DNA of 45,376 nt from Bacteroidota bacterium (GTDB taxonomy: Bacteria > Bacteroidota > Rhodothermia > Rhodothermales > Salinibacteraceae). Numbering within the stretch: position 1 is the stretch's first letter; each line of letters begins with the position of its first letter. The notes below the pieces were generated by a model. The model saw nothing but the letters and a program-made list of their open reading frames with translations. It searched no databases and was not told the DNA's origin. Positions 1 to 9,000 of this stretch are shown in pieces. The position numbers and the translations under genes are program-made. The stretch lies in assembly GCA_009908725.1 (NCBI GenBank), contig JAAAOT010000364.1, positions 1 through 45,376 of the forward strand, in the 5' to 3' direction.

Positions 1-716
1 ACCTCGCGCGGATCGCACGGCGACCTCACACCTCCTTCGAGTCTTTCTTTTCACTCTTCGGCATTCCGTACCCGGACGTACAGGTGGTTGCTGAGGGAGA
101 CACCGCGCTCATCGTCGGTCTTCCCGAGGGGCCGCTGCATCTCCGCCACGTCGGACAGAAACGGTTCGAGTCCCCGGACAGATCGGTGGCTCAGGCGGCA
201 GCGATCACGTCGGGCTCGGGACCGGTGCCACGACTCCGCGTCGGCAACGCCACCTTCGAACGCATTCCCGTGCTGTCAGAAGCCGCCGTGAGCCTTCCCT
301 GGTTCGGCATCTGCCTTCTTGCGATCGCCTCGATCTTCATCATCCCGATCCGCGAGTTCATTCGACCCAATACCACGGATGACGACGCGCCGGAGGGAAT
401 GCAGTACGCACGGCCGCTGGCCACGTTTGCCGCGGTCCTGCACGTCGGATTCCTGTTCGCTCTCGCGTTCCGTGCCTTCACCGGCGGACCGCTGGGCCCC
501 ACGCACACGGACCCGGCGTCCATCCGTCCGCTTCTCGCCTTTCCGATCATGGCGTCCGTTCTTTCTCTCGGACTGCTCGGATTCGTCATTCGGGCCTGGG
601 TTACGAAGGCGTGGTCGCCCCTTACGCGTATTCACTTCTCCATCGTGACGGCGGGCATGCTCGCCTACATTCCGTTTCTGTGGTACTGGGATCTGATCGG
701 CTCGCCGGTCGCATGA
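1..716 (+). CDS. C-terminal part of a membrane protein, probably a serine hydrolase (beta-lactamase-like); 5' end outside window
   Basis: The reading frame is open from the window edge (first full codon at base 3) to TGA at 714-716, so only the C-terminal part (about 237 residues) is present. A possible internal GTG at 84 is not needed as a start. A soluble portion is followed by four hydrophobic segments, beginning near LPWFGICLL, LATFAAVLH, RPLLAFPIM and RIHFSIVTAG. The end, FLWYWDLIG, resembles the membrane tail found after the catalytic domain in many Bacteroidota beta-lactamase-class-C-like serine hydrolases. That assignment is inference, because the catalytic SxxK and YxN motifs would lie upstream of the window. 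It could also be another exported protein with a four-helix tail. A hairpin at 742-766 follows the stop. Confidence 0.5.
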   Translation, partial: LARIARRPHTSFESFFSLFGIPYPDVQVVAEGDTALIVGLPEGPLHLRHVGQKRFESPDRSVAQAAAITSGSGPVPRLRVGNATFERIPVLSEAAVSLPWFGICLLAIASIFIIPIREFIRPNTTDDDAPEGMQYARPLATFAAVLHVGFLFALAFRAFTGGPLGPTHTDPASIRPLLAFPIMASVLSLGLLGFVIRAWVTKAWSPLTRIHFSIVTAGMLAYIPFLWYWDLIGSPVA

Positions 717-741
717 CATCGGACGGGCAGCGGACGACCGT

Positions 742-766
742 CGGTGTGGGATAAACCCCCACACCG
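742..766 (+). terminator. Hairpin after the partial membrane-protein gene
   Basis: A perfect 9-bp inverted repeat, CGGTGTGGG at 742-750 and CCCACACCG at 758-766, has a 7-nt loop and sits 25 bases after the stop codon at 716. No run of T follows, so it may be a weak or factor-assisted terminator, or only an RNA-stabilising hairpin. Confidence 0.4.
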
Positions 767-966
767 TATCGCCAGTTCGTCCTGCATCCGCGCGGGGATG
801 GGCCGCTAAGTTTGCGGTCCGCGGAAGCGCTACATTGTTAGGTGCGAAGCCCGATACAAGCATCAACGCCGGTACGGGCCAGTCGCCGACCGTGATTGCG
901 CCGACCGCAATCGGTCTGGAAACGGCCCGTAGGCCCTGCGTAGATCTCACGCGCTCGAATCGAGAC

Positions 967-2025
967 ATGACGCATCGTTCCCCCACACCGTCTGCGCCGC
1001 ACCCGTCGTTTCCCCGGCAGGCACCGGTGGACGAGCAGTTGACGTTTCTGCTCGGGTACGCCGTGATGGCGCCGTCGGGACACAACACGCAGCCATGGCA
1101 ATTTTCGGTTCATGATTCGTCGGTGTGGCTCTACGTCGACCCGGCTCGCACGCTTCCCGCCCTCGATCCGGGAGGGAGAGAGCGCATCATGAGTTGCGGG
1201 GCCGCCCTCTTCCATTTCCGCATTGCCATGCGTCACGTCGGCGTCACGCCCGAGGTGCACTGGTTTCCGGATCGTGAGACGGAAGACGCCGTCGCGCACA
1301 TGCACGACGTGGAGCAGGGACGAAAGGCCCTCGCCCGGATCTCCATGGGCGAGCGCATGGAGCCGACGTTGACGGACGAAACGCTTTTCTCCGCGATTCA
1401 GCGTCGGCGCACCCACCGAGAAGCCTTCGAGGACGAGACCGTACCAACGTCGGATCTGAATCGGCTTCAGGATGCTGCGGCGACGGAAGGGGCGACCCTG
1501 GAGATTCTGTCCGACGCAGAACAGTGCAGCCGTTTGCTCGATCTCGTTGTTCGAGCGAATGAGGACATGCTTGCCGATGCCGACGTGCGGCGCGAACTGG
1601 CGGAATGGACGGCCTCGGCGTCCGATGATGCCGGCGTGGCCGGGTCCACACGGGGCTGGAGCCGGTGGCAGACGCTCTCGGCTGGATGGCTGCAGGCGCT
1701 GCCGGGGCTCGGTCCGGATCCGTGGCAGCGGGAGACCGCCGCCATTCGCAACGCCCCGGTCCTGGCCGTCCTGACGACCACTGAAGATGATGTCGCCGCC
1801 TGGCTCCGGGCCGGACAGGCGCTCGACCACGTTCTGCTGCGGGCCACCAGCTACGGGCTCGGCGCAAGCTTCCTGAACCAACCCGTCAAAGTGCCCCGCC
1901 TGCGACAGGAGGTTCGGTCCCTCTGCCGCGACGATGCCTGGCCGCAGATCGTGCTTCGTATGGGAGTGGCAACGACTCAGGAGCCCAAGAGCGGCCGTCG
2001 CCCCATTCCCATTCGGAAAGACTGA
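967..2025 (+). CDS. Acg-family nitroreductase-like FMN protein
   Basis: This 352-residue protein matches the Acg subgroup of the nitroreductase fold. Members bind FMN, and their substrates are mostly unknown; in mycobacteria the group is linked to dormancy and may sequester flavin. Visible motifs are APSGHNTQPW at residues 35-44 (flavin-contact segment), RRRTHREAF at 146-154 (typical of Acg proteins) and a C-terminal LRMGVATT...GRRPI segment. ATG 967 was chosen. A TTG at 835 would add 44 residues of unlikely sequence. It lies 60 bases upstream of two universal stress protein genes on the same strand. In the mycobacterial DosR regulon, Acg-type and Usp genes are also linked, so a shared stress role is reasonable but inferred. 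Confidence 0.75.
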   Translation: MTHRSPTPSAPHPSFPRQAPVDEQLTFLLGYAVMAPSGHNTQPWQFSVHDSSVWLYVDPARTLPALDPGGRERIMSCGAALFHFRIAMRHVGVTPEVHWFPDRETEDAVAHMHDVEQGRKALARISMGERMEPTLTDETLFSAIQRRRTHREAFEDETVPTSDLNRLQDAAATEGATLEILSDAEQCSRLLDLVVRANEDMLADADVRRELAEWTASASDDAGVAGSTRGWSRWQTLSAGWLQALPGLGPDPWQRETAAIRNAPVLAVLTTTEDDVAAWLRAGQALDHVLLRATSYGLGASFLNQPVKVPRLRQEVRSLCRDDAWPQIVLRMGVATTQEPKSGRRPIPIRKD

Positions 2026-2085
2026 CCCGCATCGGTTCCTTCCGAACGATCGTTCGATTCTTTTCCACCAATATCCCGAACGGCC

Positions 2086-3003
2086 ATGCTTTCGATCAAA
2101 CGGATTCTCTTTCCGACCGACTTTTCAGAAGGTGCCAGGCGGGCGTTTCCGCAGGCAGCCTTTCTCGCGCATGTACACGAAGCCGAACTTTGCATTCTGA
2201 GCATCGCAGGACGTCACCTCTACGGGTACCGCGACATGGTCGACGCCCATCCCATGTCGACGGAAACGATCGATGAGATGATCGAATCGCTTCCGTTTAC
2301 CTCCGATGACCTCTCGATTGAACAGGTCCAGCTGGAGGGGGCGATCATTCATGAACGAATTACCGAGTTCGCCGAAGAGCGCGACACGGATCTTATCGTG
2401 ATGGGCACGCACGGCCGAACCGGCGTCAACCGCATGCTGATGGGCAGTGTGGCGGAAGATGTTGTTCGGTCCGCAAATTGCCCCGTTCTAACCGTCCGCG
2501 GCACGAAGACGGAAACAGCGCCGTCTCGGATGTCACGCATTCTGGTCCCCGTCGACTTTTCCGAAGGCTCAACGCTTGCGGTTGCGCATGCACGGGAGCT
2601 TGCCCTCACGTACGGGGCCCGCATGGATCTCTTGCATGTGGTCGAAGAAGTTATTTATCCTTCGACGTATGGAATTGAACCCGTCGAACTGCCGACGGGA
2701 GAGGTCGTTGAGAATGTCGAAAATGCGCTCGCAGAACTGGCGCGTGAAGAAATTGGCATCGAACACGTGGTCGTCGAGGCCCGCATCGGGTATGCACCGG
2801 CGACAATCCGCGACTACGCGGCCGAGCACGAAATCGATCTGATCGTGATCGCAACCCACGGCCGGTCCGGCCTCGACCGTTTGCTGATGGGCAGCGTCAC
2901 GGAGAATATCGTTCGACGTGCTGAGCAGCCCGTGTTCGTTGTGAAGCCGAATGCAAAATCGCTCGTTGAGACCCCGCCTGCGTCGAAACCGGCGCACGCC
3001 TGA
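2086..3003 (+). CDS. Universal stress protein with two tandem UspA domains
   Basis: The protein has 305 residues and contains two Usp domains. The first starts at KRILFPTDFSEGA and ends with the ATP-loop signature GTHGRTGVNRMLMGS. The second starts at SRILVPVDFSEGS and ends with ATHGRSGLDRLLMGS. Both copies keep the G-x2-G-x9-G-(S/T) pattern of the ATP-binding Usp class, so both sites are probably able to bind nucleotide (family knowledge). A short alanine- and lysine-containing tail follows. It lies 60 bases after the nitroreductase gene and 39 bases before a second tandem Usp gene, so the three probably form one transcription unit ending at the hairpin at 4035-4073. No membrane segment or fused kinase or transporter domain is visible, so it should be cytoplasmic. 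Confidence 0.93.
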   Translation: MLSIKRILFPTDFSEGARRAFPQAAFLAHVHEAELCILSIAGRHLYGYRDMVDAHPMSTETIDEMIESLPFTSDDLSIEQVQLEGAIIHERITEFAEERDTDLIVMGTHGRTGVNRMLMGSVAEDVVRSANCPVLTVRGTKTETAPSRMSRILVPVDFSEGSTLAVAHARELALTYGARMDLLHVVEEVIYPSTYGIEPVELPTGEVVENVENALAELAREEIGIEHVVVEARIGYAPATIRDYAAEHEIDLIVIATHGRSGLDRLLMGSVTENIVRRAEQPVFVVKPNAKSLVETPPASKPAHA

Positions 3004-3042
3004 CCCCCCGACGTTTCCTTTTCTGTTCCTATCTACCCGTTT

Positions 3043-3981
3043 ATGGACATCCAGACGATTCTCGTACCCACCGACTTCTCGTCCTGCGCTGAGCATGCGC
3101 TCACAAAGGCGGTCGACCTCGCCGAGCGCTTCGACGCCACGCTGCACGTCCTGCACGTGGTGGATGAGCTCGACCCCGAGTTTTACGCGGTGGACGATGC
3201 GCAGGAAAAGGCCGTGCAGATTCGCACTCGCATCCGCGAGGAGGCACAAGCCCGCCTGGACGACCTCGTGCCCGACGGTCAGTCGATCGAAATCAATACC
3301 GCCGTCTCGGTTCACCTCAGCTTTGATGTGGCGGCAACGATTCACGACTACATCGACGAGTACGGCATCGACCTCGTCGTGATGGGGACCCACGGGCATC
3401 GCAACATCGAGCGGCTGATGCTTGGCAACGTGGCCGACAAGCTCGTGCGCCACGCCCGCTGCCCGGTGATCACGGTCAACGAAGAGGTGCCGTGGATGGA
3501 AGGGGAGAAAGGAAGACTGGTCGAGGACGTACTGGCGCCGGTGGATTTCTCCGAACACTCGAAGCAGGCGGTTCGAACGGCGAAAGACTTCGCTGCCGCC
3601 TACGGAGCTCGCCTGCACCTGCTCTTTGTCGCCGAGAAACGGGTCGTGCCGACGTTCAGCGACACCGGCCTACCGGGCGTAGGCGTCGTTGAGATGAACG
3701 AGGAGATCGTTTCGAATGCAGAAGAGGCGCTCCGACAGCTCGCAGCCAATGTCGGTGGACCGGATGTGAAGATCACCACGGCCGTGAAGCACGGGCGAGT
3801 CGCTGAAAGCGTGATTGATTACGCCGAGCGGGAGGGTGCGCAGCTCATCGTCATGGCCACGCGCGGGCTGAGCGGTGTGGAACGGTTCCTTCTCGGGTCG
3901 AACACGGAGCGTATCGTTCGCGTCGCCCAGTGCCCGGTTCTCACGATGCTGACGGAAGAAAAAGAAAAGACGGAAGCGTAG
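3043..3981 (+). CDS. Second tandem-domain universal stress protein
   Basis: The protein has 312 residues with two Usp domains, starting IQTILVPTDFSS and VEDVLAPVDFSEHS. The nucleotide-loop region of domain 1 reads GTHGHRNIERLMLGN: the second loop Gly is replaced (HRN) and the final Ser/Thr is Asn. Domain 2 reads ATRGLSGVERFLLGS and keeps the spacing but has Arg for His. The two sites may therefore differ in ATP binding from each other and from the upstream paralogue; this is inferred from motif departures. The acidic composition (many D/E, few K) fits a halophilic cytoplasm. It is the last gene of the nitroreductase-Usp-Usp group and is followed 54 bases later by a strong bidirectional terminator. 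Confidence 0.93.
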   Translation: MDIQTILVPTDFSSCAEHALTKAVDLAERFDATLHVLHVVDELDPEFYAVDDAQEKAVQIRTRIREEAQARLDDLVPDGQSIEINTAVSVHLSFDVAATIHDYIDEYGIDLVVMGTHGHRNIERLMLGNVADKLVRHARCPVITVNEEVPWMEGEKGRLVEDVLAPVDFSEHSKQAVRTAKDFAAAYGARLHLLFVAEKRVVPTFSDTGLPGVGVVEMNEEIVSNAEEALRQLAANVGGPDVKITTAVKHGRVAESVIDYAEREGAQLIVMATRGLSGVERFLLGSNTERIVRVAQCPVLTMLTEEKEKTEA

Positions 3982-4032
3982 CCCGCGATTCGTTTTGCAT
4001 ATGGCGCCACCGAAACAATGGTGGACCAAAGA

Positions 4033-4073
4033 AAGGCCTCCGGCACCTGATCGTGTCGGAGGCCTTCTTGTTT
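4033..4073. terminator. Strong bidirectional terminator between the Usp group and the convergent membrane genes
   Basis: AAGGCCTCCGGCAC at 4033-4046 pairs with GTGTCGGAGGCCTT at 4053-4066 (one G-U) around a 6-nt loop. T-rich sequence follows on the plus strand (TTCTTGTTT) and on the minus strand (TTTCTTTGG). The position between convergent genes ending at 3981 and 4172 fits bidirectional use. Confidence 0.85.
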
Positions 4074-4171
4074 ACCTGTGCAACGGATCTGCTCAAAGTG
4101 GGTCCGTTCTCGCTCCGCCGGACCTGCCGGGGTGATCTTTCATTTCTAGGCGATGCTCCTAAGGACCGGTC

Positions 4172-4867
4172 CTACACGACGTGTTCACCGGACCGCGTCG
4201 CGTCGTCATCCTCTTCCGACTGGGACTCAGAAACAGTCGGCTGCTCGTCGGCAGGAATTCCCGATGGCGTCACTGTATCGCCCGCGTGCTGAGGCGTACT
4301 CACGGCGTGGGCGGGGGAGGAGGCAGGTACGAAGTCTTCCGGCTCACCGGTGACCGGTACCTGCTGGGGCGACGACTGCAGGCTCGGATCCTGGAATGGA
4401 TTGACCCAAAACGCCATCACGGGCGCCCATACGACGAGCGCAAGGAGGGACCACATGACGCTTTGTGTCCAGAACGAGAGACGGCTCTGGTCGACAAACA
4501 GACTCACCATGCTGACGGCGGTCCAGACAACGAGGCCGACCGAGACCACGTAGGCCAGGATGCGCCCGACGGACCGTTTCGGGCGATCGAACCTCTCACG
4601 AACGCCGGATCGCATCTCCTGCCCGGAGGCTGCCGACGTCGTACCGGCTGTCTCGTCGAGCGGCGAGTCCGGGACCTGCGTATCGGCGCCCGATGAGGAC
4701 GATGCGGCGTAGACGACCGCCGGGACGATCAGCACCGTCCCAAGCAGGCACCACATCAGCGCCTGCGTCCAGAGCGTCAGGTTGGCTTCGTCGGCAACGA
4801 TGCCGATGATGCTGACGAAGATGCCGGCAAAGATCAGGGCCGCTACGCCGTACAGGAGTCGTTTCAT
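4172..4867 (-). CDS. Membrane protein with two copies of a two-helix FWTQ..MWSLL module; function unknown
   Basis: I do not recognise this 231-residue protein. It contains two copies of one unit 100 residues apart, each with two predicted membrane helices. Copy 1 is residues 1-55 and contains D26 and WTQALMWCLL. Copy 2 is residues ~100-155 and contains D126 and FWTQSVMWSLL. A Ser/Asp/Thr-rich linker joins them, and the acidic hydrophilic tail (~155-231) is rich in P, S, E and D. The aspartate between the two helices, W-T-(Q/T), M-W and the trailing Pro are shared by both copies and by the adjacent gene at 4998-5363. The start at 4867 (ATG, MKRLLYGVAA) was preferred over a longer frame because it aligns with the MKRIL start of the paralogue. 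It is probably cotranscribed with that gene, which lies 130 bases upstream. Confidence 0.75.
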   Translation of the reverse strand: MKRLLYGVAALIFAGIFVSIIGIVADEANLTLWTQALMWCLLGTVLIVPAVVYAASSSSGADTQVPDSPLDETAGTTSAASGQEMRSGVRERFDRPKRSVGRILAYVVSVGLVVWTAVSMVSLFVDQSRLSFWTQSVMWSLLALVVWAPVMAFWVNPFQDPSLQSSPQQVPVTGEPEDFVPASSPAHAVSTPQHAGDTVTPSGIPADEQPTVSESQSEEDDDATRSGEHVV

Positions 4868-4997
4868 GGCAGGCGACGAAATCGTGGAAAAGGGCAGCGA
4901 ACACTCCCTATCCCGCCATCTGACGCACGCTCCCGCACGCAGCGGAAGCAACCGGTCTGACCACATCGTCCTCCACAACGCGAAGCCGTGAGGCGTT

Positions 4998-5363
4998 CTA
5001 CGCGCTCACAGCCTCCTCTTTCTGCTGCGGCCAGAGCTTACGGGCGCTTTCCATCTCGCTGATTTCGTCAACATCGAGCGCACGTGTCGGCGGTGCTTCT
5101 TCAGAGCCGCCGCTGTGGAAGGCCGGGACCTCTGCAGCTTCTTCCGTTTCTTCCGTCTCGACCACCATAGTGGTAGGCTCATCCGCAAACATCTGCGAGG
5201 AGACGAAGGCATAAACCGGTGCAACCACGAGGCCTGCGAGGAGGCTCCACATGAGGCTCGTCGTCCAGAATTCAGGACGGGCTCCATCGGCAATGACGCC
5301 GGTAAAGCTCGCGAGAATCCAAAGTCCAAGTGCCGAGGCGAGGGTCGTCAGTATCCGCTTCAT
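4998..5363 (-). CDS. Small membrane protein with one copy of the same two-helix module; function unknown
   Basis: The protein has 121 residues. It starts MKRILTTLAS, has helix 1 at about residues 5-25, then D26, then FWTTSLMWSLL at 32-42, which continues as helix 2 and ends near APVYAF. The remainder is a very acidic, Glu-rich tail likely to face one side of the membrane. It is a single-module paralogue of the downstream two-module gene (4172-4867). Both end in soluble acidic tails, and the conserved Asp is at residue 26 in both. I know no family name for it. A small scaffold or sensor-like membrane protein is possible but unsupported. About 700 bases without a gene lie upstream, with an inverted repeat at 5537-5553 as a possible control site. 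Confidence 0.75.
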   Translation of the reverse strand: MKRILTTLASALGLWILASFTGVIADGARPEFWTTSLMWSLLAGLVVAPVYAFVSSQMFADEPTTMVVETEETEEAAEVPAFHSGGSEEAPPTRALDVDEISEMESARKLWPQQKEEAVSA

Positions 5364-6074
5364 GGTCGAAGGGGTCGGAATAAGGGTAGCCGTTTGCGCG
5401 TCGGTTGGAGGCTTCCCGTAGGCAACGCTGCTGGGGCAGGTGCTCTCAACCGAAAGGGGGAGCTTCGGGGTCGGGTGCTGACGGATGAGACCCGAGGGTC
5501 CATCTCAATCGTCACCCGGAACGTAAATATGTCATTGTGAAGGATATCTTCACGACAACACGCCCTGAAATGGCCCCTCATAACACATGTTCCGGTACGT
5601 TTGACCCGGTTAGGTAGAAAGTACTGCCCCGGGCGCGGTCACAGCTACGGAAAGTGTACAAGGAAGATACTTCGAAAGCCACTGGCTCTGGCAACAGTGG
5701 GTCTCAGGAATAGGATAACGGATGCGTAAGTCATCCTGTACGCCTGGATCCGGTGTGAATATGCGCTGAAGGCGACTCAGGCGGGATTTCTACGGATTTA
5801 CGGTCCGCCGCGCCCGGCGTCCGCGTACGAGATAACGTCAGGATTGGGGGTTACTCTGGGCGAGATTGAGTCCGCTCGAAATGGTCATGCGCTCGTTCGA
5901 GACCGGCCCAGATTCCCGGTTTCTGCGACGAAAAATGTTTTTCTCGTCACACATTTGTTACAATGTGGTGTGCGTTCAGAAGCGTCGGGCGGGTCGGGTG
6001 GTCCCGGAATATGGCAGATGCGCGGTATTGCCGGCTGGAAGGACGGGGTAGACGTGCGCCGCGCTGCTGCCTCT
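5364..6074. other. 711-base intergenic stretch without a convincing gene
   Basis: It separates the starts of the two-helix membrane genes from the 3' end of the histidine kinase gene. Short open frames here show no domain or coding-like composition. Two inverted repeats stand out: GTGAAG-GATAT-CTTCAC at 5537-5553, and an imperfect one around TTG-TTA-CAA at about 5949-5973. Local AT content is higher near 5520-5580, as expected of a promoter region for the minus-strand gene starting at 5363. I see no tRNA or recognisable RNA. Confidence 0.5.
5537..5553. promoter_or_regulatory. Inverted repeat, possible operator for the small membrane-protein genes
   Basis: GTGAAG at 5537-5542 and CTTCAC at 5548-5553 form a 6-bp inverted repeat with a GATAT spacer. 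It lies about 174 bases upstream of the minus-strand start at 5363, in a locally AT-richer stretch. No T-run follows, so it looks more like a protein-binding site than a terminator. The regulator is unknown. Confidence 0.25.
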
Positions 6075-9000
6075 TCATTGCTGCCCTTCCGAGCATTCGG
6101 GTGGACGCGCTCGTGGAAACGTTACCGAAAACGTTGTCCCTTCGCCTACCGTGCTCGCAACCGTGATCTGGCCGTCCATCATGTCGACGAGTCGGTGCGT
6201 GATCGCAAGGCCCAGCCCCGTGCCCGCGTGCTTATCATCACGGTCATCCGACGCCTGTAGAAAGGGCTCGAAAATCGATTCACGGAACGCATCAGGGATG
6301 CCGATCCCCGTGTCGTCGACGGTAATCGTGACCGTATTTTCGTTGACGTCTACTGCCACGTGTACCTCGCCCCCCTCGGGAGTGAACTTAAGGGCGTTTC
6401 CGATCAGGTTGTCCAGGACTCGATCGAGGGCGGATTCATCCAGTTTGGCATAAGCCGGCTCCTCCGGAAAACGGGTCGATAGGTCGATACTGGACTCGTT
6501 AGCGCGGGAGTTGAAAATGCGCGTGGATGCGTTCGTGCGTTCTGCGACGTCGATATGCTCCGGTGTGAGTTGGACGGCACCCGCCTCGAGTTTTGACAGG
6601 TCCAGCACGGAATTTAGCGTTCGAAGAAGACGCTGACTGCTCTCTCCGATGATCGTGGCAATGTCGTCCGTAGGCTCGGGCGCTTCGGTTTCCAGAATTT
6701 CCGCAAAGCCGATGATGGACGTCAGCGGTGTCCGGATTTCATGACTCATGTTCGCAAGGAACGTCGTCTTGAGGCGGTTCATCTGCTGCGCATCCTCCTT
6801 GGCCTTCCGCAGTTGTTCTTCTCGTCGACGCCGCTCCGTCACGTCTCGCACAACGGTCTGCGCGGCGGCTTGCTCGCGATAGGTGATCGGGACCGACTGG
6901 GTCACGATCGTTCGATGCACGCCGTCCAGGCCGATGATGTCGTGCTCCCAGGGGGAGGTGGTCTGACGATCATCGGCGACCGTTCGGAGGCGTTCTTTAT
7001 ACTGTTCACGGTACTCCTCGTCGACAATGGTGAGGAGTTGCTTGGAGGGAAGATCGTCGACGGAATCGGCACCGAGGATGTTGAGTGCGGCAGCGTTTGC
7101 GTAGACCGCGCGACCGTCGATCGAAATCAGGACCCCGCCCGGGTGGTGCTCCACCAACGCCTTCCACCGCTGCTCACTTCGTTGGAGGGCGGCGCGCGAC
7201 CGATCCTGTTCCAACACGATAAAGGTTTGCGCAACGACGTCGGCGACGGACCCGGCGAAGTTCTTCAGATCCGCCGACCATGATCGACGCTCGCCGATGT
7301 GCTCCGCGGACACCAGCCCGACGAGCTCGCCGCCGATGCGAACCGGAGCGTCCAGCGTGGAGCCAATATCCCGCTCCTGATTGTACGCCGTCAACTTGCG
7401 GAGCCGCTCGTCGCGGTGCACGTCTTCGCTGCAGACCGCCCGTCGATCCTGTATGGCCCGCAGATACTTCTTGTAGGCCGGTTTTCCGATGCGCATTCCG
7501 ATATCGTCCGATTGGCCGGGCCCGGCAACCTCCACGCAAACGAAGTCATCCGTCTTTTCGTCCCGCCTCCAGATGCTCACCCGGTCCGTCCCGAACGCAT
7601 CCTGGGCGGCTTCCGCCGTAAACCGGAGGATGCCGTCGACATCGTCTCGCATATCTACCTGCATCTTCGCGAGGCGGGCTAGGATCTCGTTGTGCTCGCG
7701 AATCCGCAGTTGCCGCGCCATCCGGTCCGTGATGTCTTCCATCACGATCACGATCTGGACGACGTTGCCCTCGTCATCGTGAATGGGGGCTGCATTAATG
7801 GAGAGGATGACGTCCTGGCCCGGACGGTCCAGAACCATTTCCACATCGAACACGGGGTCGCCCGTGCGCAGTACCCGCTGAAAGGGAAGGTCCTCGGCGG
7901 AAAACATGGTGCCGTTCGCGTCGCGAGCGGCCCAGAAGCGGGCTTCCAGAAAATTTTCGGACAGCACCGATCGCCGGGATTGCAGCAGGGTCTCAGCGCG
8001 CGTATTCGCAAACGACACGTTGCCGTTCGGGTCTGCGACGATGATGCCGGCCGCACTGGTGTCGGCCACCCCCCGCAGCAGGTCACGCTCCTGCTGTAGC
8101 GCTTCACGCGCCTGGACTTCCTGCGTCACGTCCTGCGCCGTGGCTGCCACCCCGATCGCATCGCCGGTATGGTCCACCAGCGGCGTCATTGACCACTCGC
8201 ACAAGATCAGCCGACCGGCTTTCGTCAGATTTCGGCGTCGGAGCTGGCTTACGGTTTTTCGGTCGGACGTGACCTCCTGCCAGATCGAAAGGGTCTCATC
8301 GCGATCTGCGACCGGGGAGAGGTCGGCGACGTGGAGGCCTCGCGCCTCCCGGGCAGAATATCCGAAGATCTGCTCGGCCGCCGGATTCCACTTCACGATG
8401 CGGCCGTCCAGGTCCCATTCGACAAAGGCGAGGGGGGAATGCTCGACGTGAAGGGAAAGCCGTTGCTCTGACTGGCGCAGGTTTTCCTTGGCTCGTCGCT
8501 CCTCGGTTACGTCCCGCGTGCTCGCGATAATGGATTCGAGGCGGTCCTGCTCGTTGAGGAGCGGAACGAACGAGGCAATGATGATGCGCTCGGTCCCGTC
8601 GCGCTCGACAGTCACCATTTTCTGCACGAAGCGGGCCTGGTCACGGCAGCGCTTCAGAAACGGAAGAAGCGGCTCCCAGATACCGGACGGATACAGCGTT
8701 TCCGGTCGCTTGCCGATCATGCCGTCGACATCCTCGTGCGACGATTCCGCGGCAAGCTCATTTGCGTAAAGGTACCGCAGGTCCGGGTCGAAGATCGCCG
8801 TCGCATACGGATAGGTGTCCAGCGTGGAGGCCAAAAGCCGCTCGCTGTGGTGGAGGGCCGCCTCGGTTTCTTTGATGGCAGTGATGTCCTGCTGGATCCC
8901 CCACACGCGGTGGACCGCCCCGTCGATGATGATGCTGAACGCCGTGTTGGAGAAGTAGCAGAGGTTCCCGTCTCGGTCCGGCTCCTGCGTAACGACATTA

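Noticed and set aside
5949-5973. Imperfect hairpin around TTG-TTA-CAA
   Set aside because: The stem needs a bulge and no T-run follows; it may be chance in a 711-base gap.
5844-6260. Plus-strand open frame upstream of and opposite the kinase 3' end
   Set aside because: About half of it is antisense to the HATPase domain and the rest has no coding-like pattern.
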